Positions 34,215-43,442 of a stretch of 64,000 nt of DNA are shown here, in pieces; the first letter of the stretch is position 1, and each line of letters starts with the position of its first letter. The translations under genes were made by a program, and so were the position numbers. The notes beneath the pieces were generated by a model. That model was not told the origin of the DNA, did no database searches, and saw only the letters and a list, made by a program, of their open reading frames with translations. The DNA lies in the NCBI RefSeq assembly GCF_008923185.1, contig NZ_WBMT01000007.1:186001-250000 (forward strand), given 5' to 3'. This DNA comes from Actinomadura rudentiformis. GTDB taxonomy: Bacteria; Actinomycetota; Actinomycetes; Streptosporangiales; Streptosporangiaceae.

Positions 34215-35744
34215 ATGACCTCCGCATCCGTTCAGCCACCCACCTGGAACAAACCGCTCGCCCGCAAATGGCCGGGCCTCGCCTTGGCCCTCCTGGCGTT
34301 CTCCAGCCTGATCACCTCGCTGGACTTCACGGTCGTGTACGTCGCGCTGCCCGACATCGCGCGGGAGGTCGGTCTCTCCGCGCACACCACGCAGTGGGTG
34401 GTCAGCGCCTATGCGATCTTCTTCGGCGGCTTCCTGCTGCTCGGCGGGCGGTCCGCCGATCTGCTGGGACGCCGGCGCATGTTCGTCCTCGGAATGATCC
34501 TCTTCGGCGGCGCGTCGCTGCTCGGCGGCCTGGCCACCTCGCCCGCGACGCTCATCGCAGCCCGCGTGATCCAGGGGGTCGGCGGGGCGGTGTTGTTCCC
34601 GGCCACGCTCTCCCTCGTCGCCACCAGCTTCCCCGAGGGCAGGGAACGTGTCCGGGCGCTGGCGGTGTGGGCCATGGCCGGTGCGGGCGGGCTCAGCCTC
34701 GGGGCCCTGCTGGGCGGGGTGCTGACCCACGCGTTCGGCTGGCAGGCCGTGTTCCTGGTGAACGTGCCGCTGGTCGTCATCGGGGCCGCGGCGGCGTTCG
34801 TGTTGCTGAACGCCGACGGGACGCGCGAGCGGGGCCGAAGCTTCGACCTGCCGGGAGCGTTGACCGGCACGATCGGCGTGACCCTGCTGGTGTTCGCGAT
34901 CGCCCAGGGCCCGGAGTCGGGCTGGGGCGACCCGGCCGTCCTCGTCGCCGGAGCCCTGTCGATCGTCCTGCTCGCGGTCTTCCTCGGCATCGAGGCCCGC
35001 AGCAAGAGCCCGCTCATGCCGCTCCGCCTCTTCCGTAACCGCAACGTCCGCGCCGCCCTGTTGGTGATCTTCGTCTTCGGCCTGAGCATGCAGAACATCG
35101 TCTACTTCCTGACGCTCTACTTCCAGGGCGTGCTCGGCTACTCGGCACTCCAGGGCGGGCTCGCCTTCCTGGGCCTGTCGGTGGTCATCGGCGCCGGCAA
35201 CTTCCTCGCCGAGCGCCTGATCGTCCGCATCGGCAACCGGCCCACCCTGATGATCGCCCTCCTGCTCGGCGCAGGCGGCGGTGTCCTGCTGGGCGCCGGG
35301 ATGGTGGCGAACGGCTCGTACTGGACCGTGCTCGCCGGGATCCTGGTCTACGGCCTCGGCATGGGCACCATCTTCCCGACCATGTTCGGCGCCGCCGGTA
35401 CCGGAGTCGCGGCCGAGGAGCAGGGCACCGCGGGCGGCATGGCCAACACCGCCCTGCAGATCGGCACGAGCGCGGGCCTGGCCCTCCTCGTCGGGGCCGC
35501 CAACTCGGACCTGGGCGATCTGACGGGCGAGGCGCTCCGCGTCGCGACCGCGGACGGGCTGCGCGCCGCGGTCTACATCGCCGCCGGATTCACCCTGCTG
35601 GGCCTGCTCGGCGCACTGGCACTGCCCAAGCTCCGGACCAGCCCGACAGCGCCTGCCACCCCGATCACGCCTGCGGTAACGCCCGCCACCCCGGTCACGC
35701 CTGGCACGCCGACTGACAGTGCGATCAATGGAGCAGCCGTCTGA
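34215..35744 (+). CDS. MFS drug exporter, DHA2 (14-TM, EmrB/QacA) family
   Basis: 509 residues, GAGGAG before the ATG. Fourteen hydrophobic segments are countable. The opening 'LDFTVVYVALPDIAREVG' corresponds to DHA2 motif D1, 'GGRSADLLGRRRMFV' to motif A, and 'RVIQGVGGAVLFPATLSLVA' to the motif B region with its conserved Arg. Proton-driven export of drugs or a metabolite is expected. The C-terminal tail is a Thr/Pro repeat region ('TPITPAVTPATPVTPGTPT') likely cytoplasmic. Its 3' end overlaps the convergent mutT1 gene by 20 bp. Confidence 0.93.
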   Translation: MTSASVQPPTWNKPLARKWPGLALALLAFSSLITSLDFTVVYVALPDIAREVGLSAHTTQWVVSAYAIFFGGFLLLGGRSADLLGRRRMFVLGMILFGGASLLGGLATSPATLIAARVIQGVGGAVLFPATLSLVATSFPEGRERVRALAVWAMAGAGGLSLGALLGGVLTHAFGWQAVFLVNVPLVVIGAAAAFVLLNADGTRERGRSFDLPGALTGTIGVTLLVFAIAQGPESGWGDPAVLVAGALSIVLLAVFLGIEARSKSPLMPLRLFRNRNVRAALLVIFVFGLSMQNIVYFLTLYFQGVLGYSALQGGLAFLGLSVVIGAGNFLAERLIVRIGNRPTLMIALLLGAGGGVLLGAGMVANGSYWTVLAGILVYGLGMGTIFPTMFGAAGTGVAAEEQGTAGGMANTALQIGTSAGLALLVGAANSDLGDLTGEALRVATADGLRAAVYIAAGFTLLGLLGALALPKLRTSPTAPATPITPAVTPATPVTPGTPTDSAINGAAV

Positions 35745-36762
35745 CGAATTCCGGACTCGCCGCGGAACCCCCATCGCCGGTTCGGCCGGCGGTGGGGGTG
35801 TGGCGTTCCAGGGCGGCGATGGAGGGCCCGCCGGCACCGTCAGTCGTGATGTGCGCGACCCAGAAGGACCCCTTGCGCAGGCTCGGATCCTCGGGGACCT
35901 TCTCGCCGAGGCGCTTGCACAGCCCGGTGACGAGATCGGACACGACCTCGCCGTGCGTGCACACGATGGCCGGAGCGCCGTCGTCCACCAGCTCGAACAG
36001 CCGGTCGCACGCCTGCTCGGCACCGGTGGCGCCGACCGTGAAGGCCTCGTCGGTGACGACCTTCACCGCATCCTTCCGGGCGTACGGCAGGAGCGTCTCC
36101 AGGCACCGCGCCGTCGCCGAGCTGATCAGCCGTGCCTGCCCGAACGAGCGCAGAAGCCCCGCCAGCAGGGACGCCTCGGCACGCCCGCGCTCGTCCAGGG
36201 GACGGAGCTCGTCGGGCCCCCTCCACTCGCGCTTCTCCCCTGCCGATCCGTGTCGCAGGATCACCAGCGGCCACGTGTCCGGTGGACCCGCTTCGAACTC
36301 CCGCAGCAGATCCACGTCGTGCGAGTAGCTGAGCCGTTCGTAGGCGTCCGCGATCGGCAGCCACTCCAGCCGGTCGACCTCGTCGTTCGGCGTGAACGGC
36401 GCGTCCGCGTCGGCCGACGTGGGTGACGTGGGCGACGTGGGCGACGCGGCACGGGCCGTCCAGTAGTCAACGCGCTTGGTCTTGCCGTCCTTGGGATAGG
36501 AGCTCGTCGGCAGGCGGCGGCCGAGCCGGGGCACGACCCCGGTCTCCTCCTCCACCTCGCGCACCGCGGCGCGCAGGGCATGTTCGCCGTTCTTGAGCTT
36601 GCCCTTGGGGAACGACCAGTCGTCGTACTTGGGCCGATGGATCAACGCGACTTCGGTGCCGTCCGGGCCGTCTCGCCACAACACGGCGCCGGCCGCGCGG
36701 ATCACGTCCTCGCCCTTCCGCACGTCGTCCTTCTCGCTGTCCGGCGGGTCAGGATGTCGCAT
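35725..36762 (-). CDS. mutT1: MutT1-like Nudix hydrolase fused to histidine phosphatase domain
   Basis: 345 residues. The Nudix box spans about 54-76 (G-x5-E-x7-REVEEETG pattern, '[14 protein letters not shown]' then REVEEETGV). A flexible insertion '[10 protein letters not shown]' (107-116) comes from a 9-bp repeat. The C-terminal histidine phosphatase has RHG at 170-172 and the distal '[10 protein letters not shown]' His. This two-domain layout is that of mycobacterial MutT1, which sanitises 8-oxo-dGTP and hydrolyses diadenosine polyphosphates. Start overlaps the ppk1 stop by 14 bp, giving the ppk1-mutT1 order known from mycobacteria. Confidence 0.93.
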   Translation of the reverse strand: MRHPDPPDSEKDDVRKGEDVIRAAGAVLWRDGPDGTEVALIHRPKYDDWSFPKGKLKNGEHALRAAVREVEEETGVVPRLGRRLPTSSYPKDGKTKRVDYWTARAASPTSPTSPTSADADAPFTPNDEVDRLEWLPIADAYERLSYSHDVDLLREFEAGPPDTWPLVILRHGSAGEKREWRGPDELRPLDERGRAEASLLAGLLRSFGQARLISSATARCLETLLPYARKDAVKVVTDEAFTVGATGAEQACDRLFELVDDGAPAIVCTHGEVVSDLVTGLCKRLGEKVPEDPSLRKGSFWVAHITTDGAGGPSIAALERHTPTAGRTGDGGSAASPEFVRRLLH

Positions 36763-38839
36763 CCACGGTCCTCCAGCGCCGGCTCTTCACCAGATGGCTC
36801 TGGATGTCCAGGAGGTTGTCGTCGGTCATCGCCGCACGCCGCGTCCATGTGCCGTCACCGTCCAGCCACCACGCCTGGGTGCCGTCGTCCATAGCCTTGT
36901 CGAGCAGCCCCACCAGATCGGCACGCTGCGTCCGTTCGGTCACCCGCACCAGGGCCTCCACGCGCCGGTCGAGGTTGCGGTGCATGAGGTCGGCGCTACC
37001 GAACCACACCTCAGGCTCGCCGCCGTTCTCGAACGCGAACACCCGCGAGTGCTCAAGGAAACGGCCCAGGATGCTGCGCACCCGGATGGTCTCCGAGAGT
37101 CCCTCGACGCCCGGCCGCAGCGCGCAGATGCCGCGTACCCAGATGTCGACCGGGACACCGGCCTGGGAGGCGCGGTAGAGCGCGTCGATGACCACCTCGT
37201 CGACCAGCGAGTTGCACTTCACCCGTACCCGGGCCGCCCGTCCGGCCCGGTGGTTCTCGATCTCCCGCTCGATGCGCAGCACCAGCCCGGACCGCAGGCT
37301 GTGCGGCGCGACGAGCAGGCGGCCGTAGGAGTTCTGCCGGGAGTATCCGGTCAGGTGGTTGAAGAGGACGCTGACGTCCTCGCCGATCTCGGGCTCGGCG
37401 GTGAGGAGGCCGAAGTCCTCGTACAGCCGGGCGGTCTTGGGGTGGTAGTTGCCGGTGCCGATGTGGCAGTAGCGGCGCAGCGTGCCGTCCCGTTCCTGCC
37501 GTACGACCAGGGCGAGCTTGCAGTGCGTCTTCAGCCCGACGAACCCGTAGACCACGTGGCAGCCGGCCTTCTCCAGCTCGCGGGCCCACGCGATGTTGGC
37601 ACGCTCGTCGAAGCGCGCCTTGAGCTCCACCACCACCACGACCTGCTTGCCCGCCTCGGAGGCGCTGATCAGCGCCTGGACGATCGGGGAGTCGCCACTG
37701 GTGCGGTAGAGCGTCTGCTTGATCGCCAGAACGCCCGGGTCGGCCGCGGCGTCCTCGATGAAGCGCTGCACGGTCGTGGTGAACGAGTCGTACGGGTGGT
37801 GCAGGAGGATGTCACGTTCACGGATCGCCGCGAAGATGCCGGCGTCCTCCGGGATCGCCTCCTTCGACGGCACGAAAGGGGGGTACTTCAACTCGGGCCG
37901 GTCCAGGTCCGCGATCGCGGCCAGCCCGGCCAGGTCGAGGGGGCCGTCCACCTTGTAGACCTGGCCCTCGTCGATGGTGAGCTCCTCGATGAGGAGTTCC
38001 AGCACGGCGTCGGAGATCGATTCTTCGACCTCCAGCCGGACGACGGGCCCGAAGCGGCGGCGCAGCAGCTCGCGTTCGAGCGCCTGGAGGAGCCCTTCGC
38101 TGATGTCGTCGTCGATCTCCAGGTCCTGGTTGCGGGTCACCCGGAACGCGTGGTGCTCGACGACCTCCATGCCCACGAACAGCTGGCCGAGATGCGCCGC
38201 GATGACGTCTTCGAGCGGCGTGAAGCGGTTGGGCGAGGCCTCGATGAAGCGGGGCAGCACCGGCGGCACCTTGACCCGCGCGAACATCCTGGCCTCGGTC
38301 TCGGGGTCGCGCACTATCACTGCGAGGTTGAGCGAGAGGCCGGAGATGTAGGGGAACGGGTGGGCGGAGTCGACGACCAGCGGGGTCAGCACCGGGTAGA
38401 TGCGGTCGCGGAAGAGCCGGCGCAGCCGCTCCTGTTCGGTCTCGGCGAGGTCGGCCCACCGGAGGATCTCGATGCCCTCCTTGGCGAGCGCCGGGCGCAG
38501 ATCCCCACGGAAGCACTCGGCGTTCCGGAGCATCAGCTCGTGGGCCACGGCGGCGGTGCGTTCCAGCACCTCGCGGGGCTGCCGGCCGCTGGCGGACTGG
38601 ACCGCGAGACCGGTGGCCATCCGCCGGGTCAGGCCGGCGACCCGCACCATGAAGAACTCGTCGAGATTGCTGGCGAAGATCGACAGGAAGCGCACCCGTT
38701 CCAGGAGCGGCAGCTGCGGGTCCTCGGCGAGCTCCAGGACACGCTGGTTGAAGCGGAGCCAGCTCTCCTCTCGGTCCAAGAACCGGTCGTCGGGTAGCGA
38801 CTCCTCGTTGAGGGGGAAATGTCCTGGATTGACGCTCAT
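36749..38839 (-). CDS. ppk1: Polyphosphate kinase 1
   Basis: 696 residues from ATG 38839, AGGGAA upstream; a further 25-residue extension is less likely. '[20 protein letters not shown]' and 'FFMVRVAGL' are the N-terminal PPK signature, '[20 protein letters not shown]' and '[20 protein letters not shown]' belong to the catalytic C1 domain, and the autophosphorylated His is in '[18 protein letters not shown]'. '[19 protein letters not shown]' is in C2. Reaction: reversible polymerisation of the ATP gamma-phosphate into polyphosphate. Cotranscribed with mutT1. Confidence 0.96.
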   Translation of the reverse strand: MSVNPGHFPLNEESLPDDRFLDREESWLRFNQRVLELAEDPQLPLLERVRFLSIFASNLDEFFMVRVAGLTRRMATGLAVQSASGRQPREVLERTAAVAHELMLRNAECFRGDLRPALAKEGIEILRWADLAETEQERLRRLFRDRIYPVLTPLVVDSAHPFPYISGLSLNLAVIVRDPETEARMFARVKVPPVLPRFIEASPNRFTPLEDVIAAHLGQLFVGMEVVEHHAFRVTRNQDLEIDDDISEGLLQALERELLRRRFGPVVRLEVEESISDAVLELLIEELTIDEGQVYKVDGPLDLAGLAAIADLDRPELKYPPFVPSKEAIPEDAGIFAAIRERDILLHHPYDSFTTTVQRFIEDAAADPGVLAIKQTLYRTSGDSPIVQALISASEAGKQVVVVVELKARFDERANIAWARELEKAGCHVVYGFVGLKTHCKLALVVRQERDGTLRRYCHIGTGNYHPKTARLYEDFGLLTAEPEIGEDVSVLFNHLTGYSRQNSYGRLLVAPHSLRSGLVLRIEREIENHRAGRAARVRVKCNSLVDEVVIDALYRASQAGVPVDIWVRGICALRPGVEGLSETIRVRSILGRFLEHSRVFAFENGGEPEVWFGSADLMHRNLDRRVEALVRVTERTQRADLVGLLDKAMDDGTQAWWLDGDGTWTRRAAMTDDNLLDIQSHLVKSRRWRTVDATS

Positions 38840-39177
38840 GTTCTTAATGTTCCCTGGCCAAGATGAACAGCAGTCGAACGGACGTATGGGCTCATAGTCA
38901 GATATTCCGATCATGCCCCCGGTTCCCGATGATCACTCGGTCATCGGGACACCGGCCCGTTCAACCGCGAACGGCGGCCAGGCCCGCACCACGGGCACAT
39001 CACCTGCCATTGTCCCCTATCGGGTCAAACAACACACTCCGCCAGATAAGAGACTCGCCGTTGACGGGTCCGTGACCTGCGCATACCCGGGCCCGTTCTC
39101 CGTCCCTCCGAAACCGCCAGACCCGTTAGGACCCCGGCACAGCGGGTATCCGAAGGGACTGATCGAGGAGGAGACCG
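38840..39177. promoter_or_regulatory. Divergent ppk1 / holin-like gene intergenic region
   Basis: 338 bases without a credible gene. It contains a clean hairpin at 38924-38949 and should hold promoters for the leftward ppk1-mutT1 operon and the rightward envelope operon. On the minus strand GTTCATCTTGG, about 15 bases before the ppk1 ribosome site, resembles a single PHO-box unit, but no second unit is evident. Confidence 0.45.
38924..38949. promoter_or_regulatory. 9-bp inverted repeat upstream of ppk1
   Basis: TCCCGATGA (38924-38932) and TCATCGGGA (38941-38949) form a perfect stem with an 8-base loop, about 85-110 bases upstream of the ppk1 start. It could be an operator or a leader hairpin. 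Confidence 0.5.
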
Positions 39178-39573
39178 ATGAGCGATATGACGAGCGCGCC
39201 GACGTCGGAACTCGTCAAGCAGCTGAGCGAGCAGAGTGCCCAGCTCGTCCGCGAGGAACTACGTCTGGCCCAGCTTGAGCTACGGCAGAAGGGGAAGAGC
39301 GCGGCCCAGGGCGCCAAGATGTACGGCGGCGCCGGCATCACGGCTCTCTACGGCGGCGGTGCGCTGATCGCCGGAGTGATAGCGCTGCTGGCGCTGGCCC
39401 TGCCCGTCTGGGCGGCCGCAGTGATCGTTGCCGCCGTCCTGTTCGTCGTGGCGGCCGTGCTCGCGCAGCGGGGCAAGAAGGAGATGGCCATGGCCACGCC
39501 GCCCAAGCCCGAGCAGACCGCCGAAAGCGTCCGGGCCGACGTTCAGGAGATCAAGAACAGGGGCCACCGATGA
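39178..39573 (+). CDS. Phage-holin-family (Actinobacterial Holin-X) membrane protein
   Basis: 131 residues, GAGGAGGAG before ATG. An amphipathic helix ('ELVKQLSEQSAQLVREELRL') precedes two membrane helices ('ITALYGGGALIAGVIALLAL' and 'AAVIVAAVLFVVAAVLA') and a charged tail. This is the PF07332-type 'holin superfamily III' layout, which in chromosomes is an envelope protein and not a phage lysis gene. Its stop overlaps the next gene (ATGA); the pair with DUF3618 is common in actinomycetes. Confidence 0.85.
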   Translation: MSDMTSAPTSELVKQLSEQSAQLVREELRLAQLELRQKGKSAAQGAKMYGGAGITALYGGGALIAGVIALLALALPVWAAAVIVAAVLFVVAAVLAQRGKKEMAMATPPKPEQTAESVRADVQEIKNRGHR

Positions 39574-40043
39574 ACGAGCGCAACCAGGATCTCAACGCAC
39601 AGCGGGAACGCACCGAACAGGCCCGCAACGACCTGGGCGCGACGGTGGGCGAGCTCGCCTCGCGCACGGACGTCAAGGCACGGGCACAGCAGAAGGCCGG
39701 AGAGCTGAAGGAACGTGCACGCGAGGCGACACCCGAGGCCGCCACCAAGGCCGCCGAGCAGGTCCGCAAGCGCCCAAGGCCCGTGGCCGGCGCAGCCGCC
39801 GCAGCAGCCGTCGCCCTCATCATCGCCCGCCGCGCCCTGCGCAACCGCCAACAGCACACCCGCCGCACCTCGGCCCGCCGCATCATGGGTCGCCGCCGCA
39901 CCATGGGCAACCGCATCATGGGCCGCCGCCGCATCCCAGGTAGCCGCGCTCTGGGTGGGCGCCGCGGCATAGGTGGCCGTGCCTCGCGCGTGGCCAGCAA
40001 GGCCAGGCAACGGGGCATCTCCCGGCCGTTCCGTAAAAAGTAG
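39570..40043 (+). CDS. DUF3618 membrane-associated protein with basic repeat tail
   Basis: 157 residues, coupled to the preceding gene. The N-terminal 'REQTEQARNDLGATVGELA'-type segment (here 'RERTEQARNDLGATVGELA') is the DUF3618 signature, with 'VKARAQQKAGELKERAREA' helix and a hydrophobic stretch ('AGAAAAAAVALIIA'). The last 60 residues are extremely Arg-rich with repeated 'IMGRRR' blocks, likely interacting with acidic lipids, teichoic acid or nucleic acid. The tail results from in-frame tandem duplication. Confidence 0.8.
   Translation: MNERNQDLNAQRERTEQARNDLGATVGELASRTDVKARAQQKAGELKERAREATPEAATKAAEQVRKRPRPVAGAAAAAAVALIIARRALRNRQQHTRRTSARRIMGRRRTMGNRIMGRRRIPGSRALGGRRGIGGRASRVASKARQRGISRPFRKK
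39878..39933. repeat. In-frame 33-bp-period duplication at the 3' end of the DUF3618 gene
   Basis: A 23-bp unit beginning CCGCATCATGGG occurs at 39878-39900 and 39911-39933 (one change), encoding the repeated RIMGRRR blocks. Confidence 0.8.
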
Positions 40044-40173
40044 GGCCTGAAACGGCGCCGGCGGGGCAGGCGCTGGTGTGCGGATGCTGCGTTCGACCGC
40101 GACTGCGTTCGACCGGGGCTGGTTCGGCCTGGGCTGGTTCAGCCCGGCCGGTTCGGCTGAGAACGGGGTCTGC

Positions 40174-40212
40174 GCGGCCCTGCTTAGCCGGGTGTGCGGC
40201 CCTGCTTAGCCG
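40174..40212. repeat. 17-bp direct repeat, 22-bp period
   Basis: GCGGCCCTGCTTAGCCG occurs exactly at 40174-40190 and 40196-40212. The 253-base gap 40044-40296 also holds a near-repeat of TGCGTTCGACCG around 40087-40112; no gene is seen there. Confidence 0.8.
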
Positions 40213-40296
40213 TGTGCGGATGGGAGGACGCGGCCGCTTCGGCATCGCGGTGGGTGGTGTGCCGGAGGCCTGGTCCTCCGCGTACGCTGCGAGAAC

Positions 40297-40701
40297 ATGA
40301 CCGCTGGACTGTTCGTGTACGGGACACTGCGTTTCCCGGCTGTGCTGGAGGTCCTCCTCGGCCGTGTCCCGGATCTGGCCCCGGCGACCGCCACCGGCTG
40401 GCGTGTCCGGGCGCTTCCCGGCGTCGTCTATCCCGGCCTCGTCGCGGATCCGGAGTCTGTCGCCGAAGGTCTGCTGATGACCGGGCTGACCGCTGCGGAG
40501 CGGCGGCTGCTGGACGAGTACGAGAGTGATCTCTACGAGCTGGTGTCGCTGTCTCTCGATGACGGCCGGACCGCGTGGGCGTACGCATGGAAGGACGCCA
40601 CCGAGCCGTACGACTGGGACCTGGCGCGTTTCACCGACCACGACCTGGCCACCTATGCCGAAGGTTGCAGATTGTGGCGGCAGGCGTACGACACGACGTG
40701 A
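40297..40701 (+). CDS. Gamma-glutamylcyclotransferase-like (AIG2/GGACT) protein
   Basis: 134 residues. 'LFVYGTLRFPAVLEVLLG' contains the YGTL substrate loop, and the catalytic Glu is in 'LLDEYESDLYE'. 'VLPGVVYPGL'-like turn (here 'ALPGVVYPGLVADP') is the usual third motif. The fold releases 5-oxoproline from gamma-glutamyl amines; the exact substrate is open. Single gene. Confidence 0.87.
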   Translation: MTAGLFVYGTLRFPAVLEVLLGRVPDLAPATATGWRVRALPGVVYPGLVADPESVAEGLLMTGLTAAERRLLDEYESDLYELVSLSLDDGRTAWAYAWKDATEPYDWDLARFTDHDLATYAEGCRLWRQAYDTT

Positions 40702-40704
40702 CCT

Positions 40705-40726
40705 AATTGTTAAAAATGTGACAATT
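40705..40726. promoter_or_regulatory. AT-rich inverted repeat upstream of the PucR gene
   Basis: AATTGT-N10-ACAATT in an otherwise GC-rich context, about 100 bases before the PucR start. Candidate promoter/operator element. Confidence 0.35.
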
Positions 40727-40827
40727 CCGACCTCCCAAACTCGTCCGTCAGCCACTTCTGACTCGGGGGCGGTCAGATGATCCTGGACCGTCAGAGGCAC
40801 AGGCACCGCGCTCCCAGGGAGGTCCAG

Positions 40828-42054
40828 ATGGGCGAGCCCCCGACGGCCGCCTGCCGTCCACTCACCGAGATCTCGGCCGAGCTCGCCGAGCCACTCCGCC
40901 CCCACCTAGAGGCCGCCGCCGAAGAGATGGTCCGTGAGATCAAGGCGCTCGTACCGGAGTACGCCCGGCCGACAGAGAGCGCGTACGGACAACGCATGCA
41001 GTGGGCGGTCACCGAGAGCGTCCGGCAGTTCGTGGAGGCCTTCGGCAACAAGGACATCTCCTGGACCACCGTGACCGACATCTTCGTCGGCATCGGCGCG
41101 TACGAGGCGCGCAAGGGCCGCAGCCTGGACGGCCTGCAGAGCGCGATCAGGGTGAGCGGCCAGGTGGCCTGCCGCCGCTTCATCAAGGAGGCCCAGCGCC
41201 TGAACTGGTCGCTCCAGACGCTCGGCGAGATCACCGAGTCGCTGTTCGTGTTCCTGGAGAAGATCGCCGGGGCGGCTGCCCGCGGCTACGCGGAGGCGCA
41301 GGAAGTGCTGGCCACCGAGCGGGAACGGTTCCGCTGGCGGCTGCGGGACCTGCTCGTCGTCGATCCGCCCGCCAGCCGCGAGGCCATCAGCGAACTCGCC
41401 AGGCCGGCGCGCTGGGATCTGCCTCGCACCCTGGCCGTCATCGCGGTGCGGCCGCCGGAAGGGTATACGCCGCCCGTGCTGCCTCCGGCGGTCCTTGCCG
41501 ATTGGCACGGTCCGAGCCCGTATCTGATCGTGCCCGACCCCGACGGCCCCGGGCAGGACCGGCTGATCGCCTCCCTCGTCCGCGGCTGCCAGGCGGCCGT
41601 GGGGCCGACCGTCCCCATGACGCGCGGCGCGCTGTCGCTGCGCTGGGCGAGCCAGGCGCTGCGGCTCATCGAACGCGGCGTTCTGCCGGCCAAGGAGATC
41701 GTCCGCTGCCTGGACCATGTCCCCACCCTGGTGACGGCGATGAGCCAGGAGCTGATCGACGTCGCGCTCCGGACCCGGCTCGCCCCGCTGATGGACCTTC
41801 CCGTCCATCGGCGGGAGCCGCTCGCCCGGACGCTGCTGACCTACATGGAGTGCCACGACAACGCGGTGGCGGCGGCCGAACGGCTGCTGGTCCACGAGCA
41901 GACCGTCCGCTACCGGATCCGGCGTCTCGAGGAGATGTTCGGCGACGATCTCTACGAGCCGGACAGGCGGGTCGAGCTCCTCCTGCTGCTGCACACGTGG
42001 ATCCGCATCCGTTCGCCCGAGGAGGCCGCCGCCGCCCCGGCCGAGTCCGCGTGA
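40828..42054 (+). CDS. PucR-type helix-turn-helix transcriptional regulator
   Basis: 408 residues from ATG 40828, preceded by AGGGAGG; the frame is open 17 codons upstream but lacks a ribosome site. Residues 1-170 form an all-helical sensor ('HLEAAAEEMVREIKALVPEY', 'GIGAYEARKGRSLDGLQSAI'), the middle resembles a GGDEF-like PucR domain, and the C-terminal HTH_30 is 'ECHDNAVAAAERLLVHEQTV' and 'RYRIRRLEEMFGDDL'. No linked target pathway is obvious; the adjacent NmrA-like gene is convergent. Confidence 0.9.
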   Translation: MGEPPTAACRPLTEISAELAEPLRPHLEAAAEEMVREIKALVPEYARPTESAYGQRMQWAVTESVRQFVEAFGNKDISWTTVTDIFVGIGAYEARKGRSLDGLQSAIRVSGQVACRRFIKEAQRLNWSLQTLGEITESLFVFLEKIAGAAARGYAEAQEVLATERERFRWRLRDLLVVDPPASREAISELARPARWDLPRTLAVIAVRPPEGYTPPVLPPAVLADWHGPSPYLIVPDPDGPGQDRLIASLVRGCQAAVGPTVPMTRGALSLRWASQALRLIERGVLPAKEIVRCLDHVPTLVTAMSQELIDVALRTRLAPLMDLPVHRREPLARTLLTYMECHDNAVAAAERLLVHEQTVRYRIRRLEEMFGDDLYEPDRRVELLLLLHTWIRIRSPEEAAAAPAESA

Positions 42055-42058
42055 ACGT

Positions 42059-42886
42059 TCATCGGAAGGCGTCGGCGTGCGCGGCCGCCCACTGCGCGAA
42101 CGTCCGCGGGGCGTTCCCCGTGACCTCGCGCACGGTCGGCAGAACGTGGGATTCGTCGAGCTTGCCGTCGGCGTAGAAGGTGAAGAAGGCCTCCACGTAC
42201 TCGACCGGCATGGTGGCGAGCATGTCTTCCCGCGCCTGGGCGTTGGTCTGCCCTTCGAAGCGCAGCTCACGCCCCAGCACCTCGCCGAGGATGCGGACGC
42301 GGTCGGCAGGCAGCAGCGGGTCCGGGCCGGTCGGGTTGTAGACGTTGCCCTCGTGGCCGTCTTCCAGCAGCGCCTCGGCCGCCACCGCTGCGATGTCGTA
42401 CGGATCGACCATCGCGATCCGTACATGCGGAAAGGGCGCCCGCACCACGTCGCCGCCTGCGCGGATCTGCGGGGCCCATTGCAGGGTGTTGGACATGAAG
42501 CCGCTGGGGCGCAGGAGAGTCCAGGGCACGCCGGACTCCCGTACGGCGCGTTCGGACTCGTGCATATAGCGGGAGATGACGTTCTTGGTGTCGGAGGCCA
42601 GCACCGCGCCACCTGAGAGGAGCACGACCCTTCCCACTCCGGCACGGTCGATCTCCGCCAGCAGCCCCGGCATGTCCGCGTACCCGCTCAGCAGGAAGAC
42701 GCCTTCCACTCCTTTGAGCGCGCCCGTGAGCGACTCGGGATGGTCGAGATCCCCGCCGACCGGCTCGGTACCGGCCGGCGCCTTCCCCGGATCCCGTACC
42801 AGCGCCCTGACCGCCATCCCGGCCTCGGCCAGCCGCCGCGCCAACTCCCCGCCGACGTTTCCGGTCGCACCCGACACCAAGATCAC
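42059..42886 (-). CDS. NmrA-like atypical SDR, NAD(P)-binding protein
   Basis: 275 residues. The nucleotide loop 'VSGATGNVGGELARRLAEAG' at the N-terminus, 'VRALVRDPGKAP' with Arg favouring NADP, and 'RVVLLSGGAVL' and 'WTLLRPSGFMSN' follow the NmrA/QOR2-type atypical SDR pattern. The catalytic Tyr-Lys pair is not obvious, as usual in NmrA redox sensors. It may be an NADPH-quinone reductase or a regulator. Convergent with the PucR gene, 4 bases apart. Confidence 0.87.
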   Translation of the reverse strand: MILVSGATGNVGGELARRLAEAGMAVRALVRDPGKAPAGTEPVGGDLDHPESLTGALKGVEGVFLLSGYADMPGLLAEIDRAGVGRVVLLSGGAVLASDTKNVISRYMHESERAVRESGVPWTLLRPSGFMSNTLQWAPQIRAGGDVVRAPFPHVRIAMVDPYDIAAVAAEALLEDGHEGNVYNPTGPDPLLPADRVRILGEVLGRELRFEGQTNAQAREDMLATMPVEYVEAFFTFYADGKLDESHVLPTVREVTGNAPRTFAQWAAAHADAFR

Positions 42887-43025
42887 AAGGACGTCCCTCC
42901 ATTGGAACCACGATCATCCCGAACGTTCCACAGACCCCGGCCGCGGTCGAGCCCTTTGATCACCTTTTCGACACTGGAAACACTTCCGGCAGTTAAGGTG
43001 CCGTTCAGGCGTTCCCGGGGCTCAA

Positions 43026-43361
43026 ATGTCAGACCTTCGGGTAATGATCCGTGGTATGAGCAGAGACTCCCATCCGGGGTTGCGGTGCCCGCATTGCCAA
43101 ACGGCTCTCACGCTCGTCCCCGCCGCGGGGAGCCAAACCACGACCGTCCCGTCCCCCACGCCTTTCGCGCTCATCCGCGAAGAGGCATCTCCGCCGCCTA
43201 TCGCCGAGGTCCTGGCCCCTTATGCGGGCCGTGTAAAAGACACCACCACGGCCTTGCGAGGCGCAGCCAAGGTCCGTGCCAGCCTCGACAGGGCACGGCA
43301 AGCCGGATCGCAACGCCGGACGACGCAAAAGGCAGCCCGCCGGGCCTTCCGCAGCGCCTGA
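43026..43361 (+). CDS. Small hypothetical protein with N-terminal CxxC
   Basis: 111 residues at most; ATG 43056 (MSRDSHPGLRCPHC) is an equally likely start. A CPHC motif resembles half of a zinc ribbon, followed by a Thr/Pro linker and a basic helical C-terminus ('KVRASLDRARQAGSQRRTTQ'). Codon third positions are GC-rich but less strictly than neighbours. I do not recognise a family; it may be a short DNA- or RNA-binding protein. Confidence 0.4.
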   Translation: MSDLRVMIRGMSRDSHPGLRCPHCQTALTLVPAAGSQTTTVPSPTPFALIREEASPPPIAEVLAPYAGRVKDTTTALRGAAKVRASLDRARQAGSQRRTTQKAARRAFRSA

Positions 43362-43442
43362 GCCGCGCGGAAGCACGCCCAAGCGGGCATTGCCCTGCTC
43401 GCCGTTCCTCGTTCCGCGTTCCTCGGTGGATCCAGGAACGTG

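Noticed and set aside
34107..36023. 638-residue frame opposite the MFS exporter
   Set aside because: Low-complexity Arg/Gln/Glu/Asp/Ala sequence typical of antisense shadows in GC-rich genes.
38840..38880. PHO box before ppk1
   Set aside because: Only one partial unit (GTTCATCTTGG on the minus strand); no tandem copy.
39178..39573. Prophage lysis gene (holin)
   Set aside because: The Holin-X family is a common chromosomal envelope protein and no other phage genes are present.
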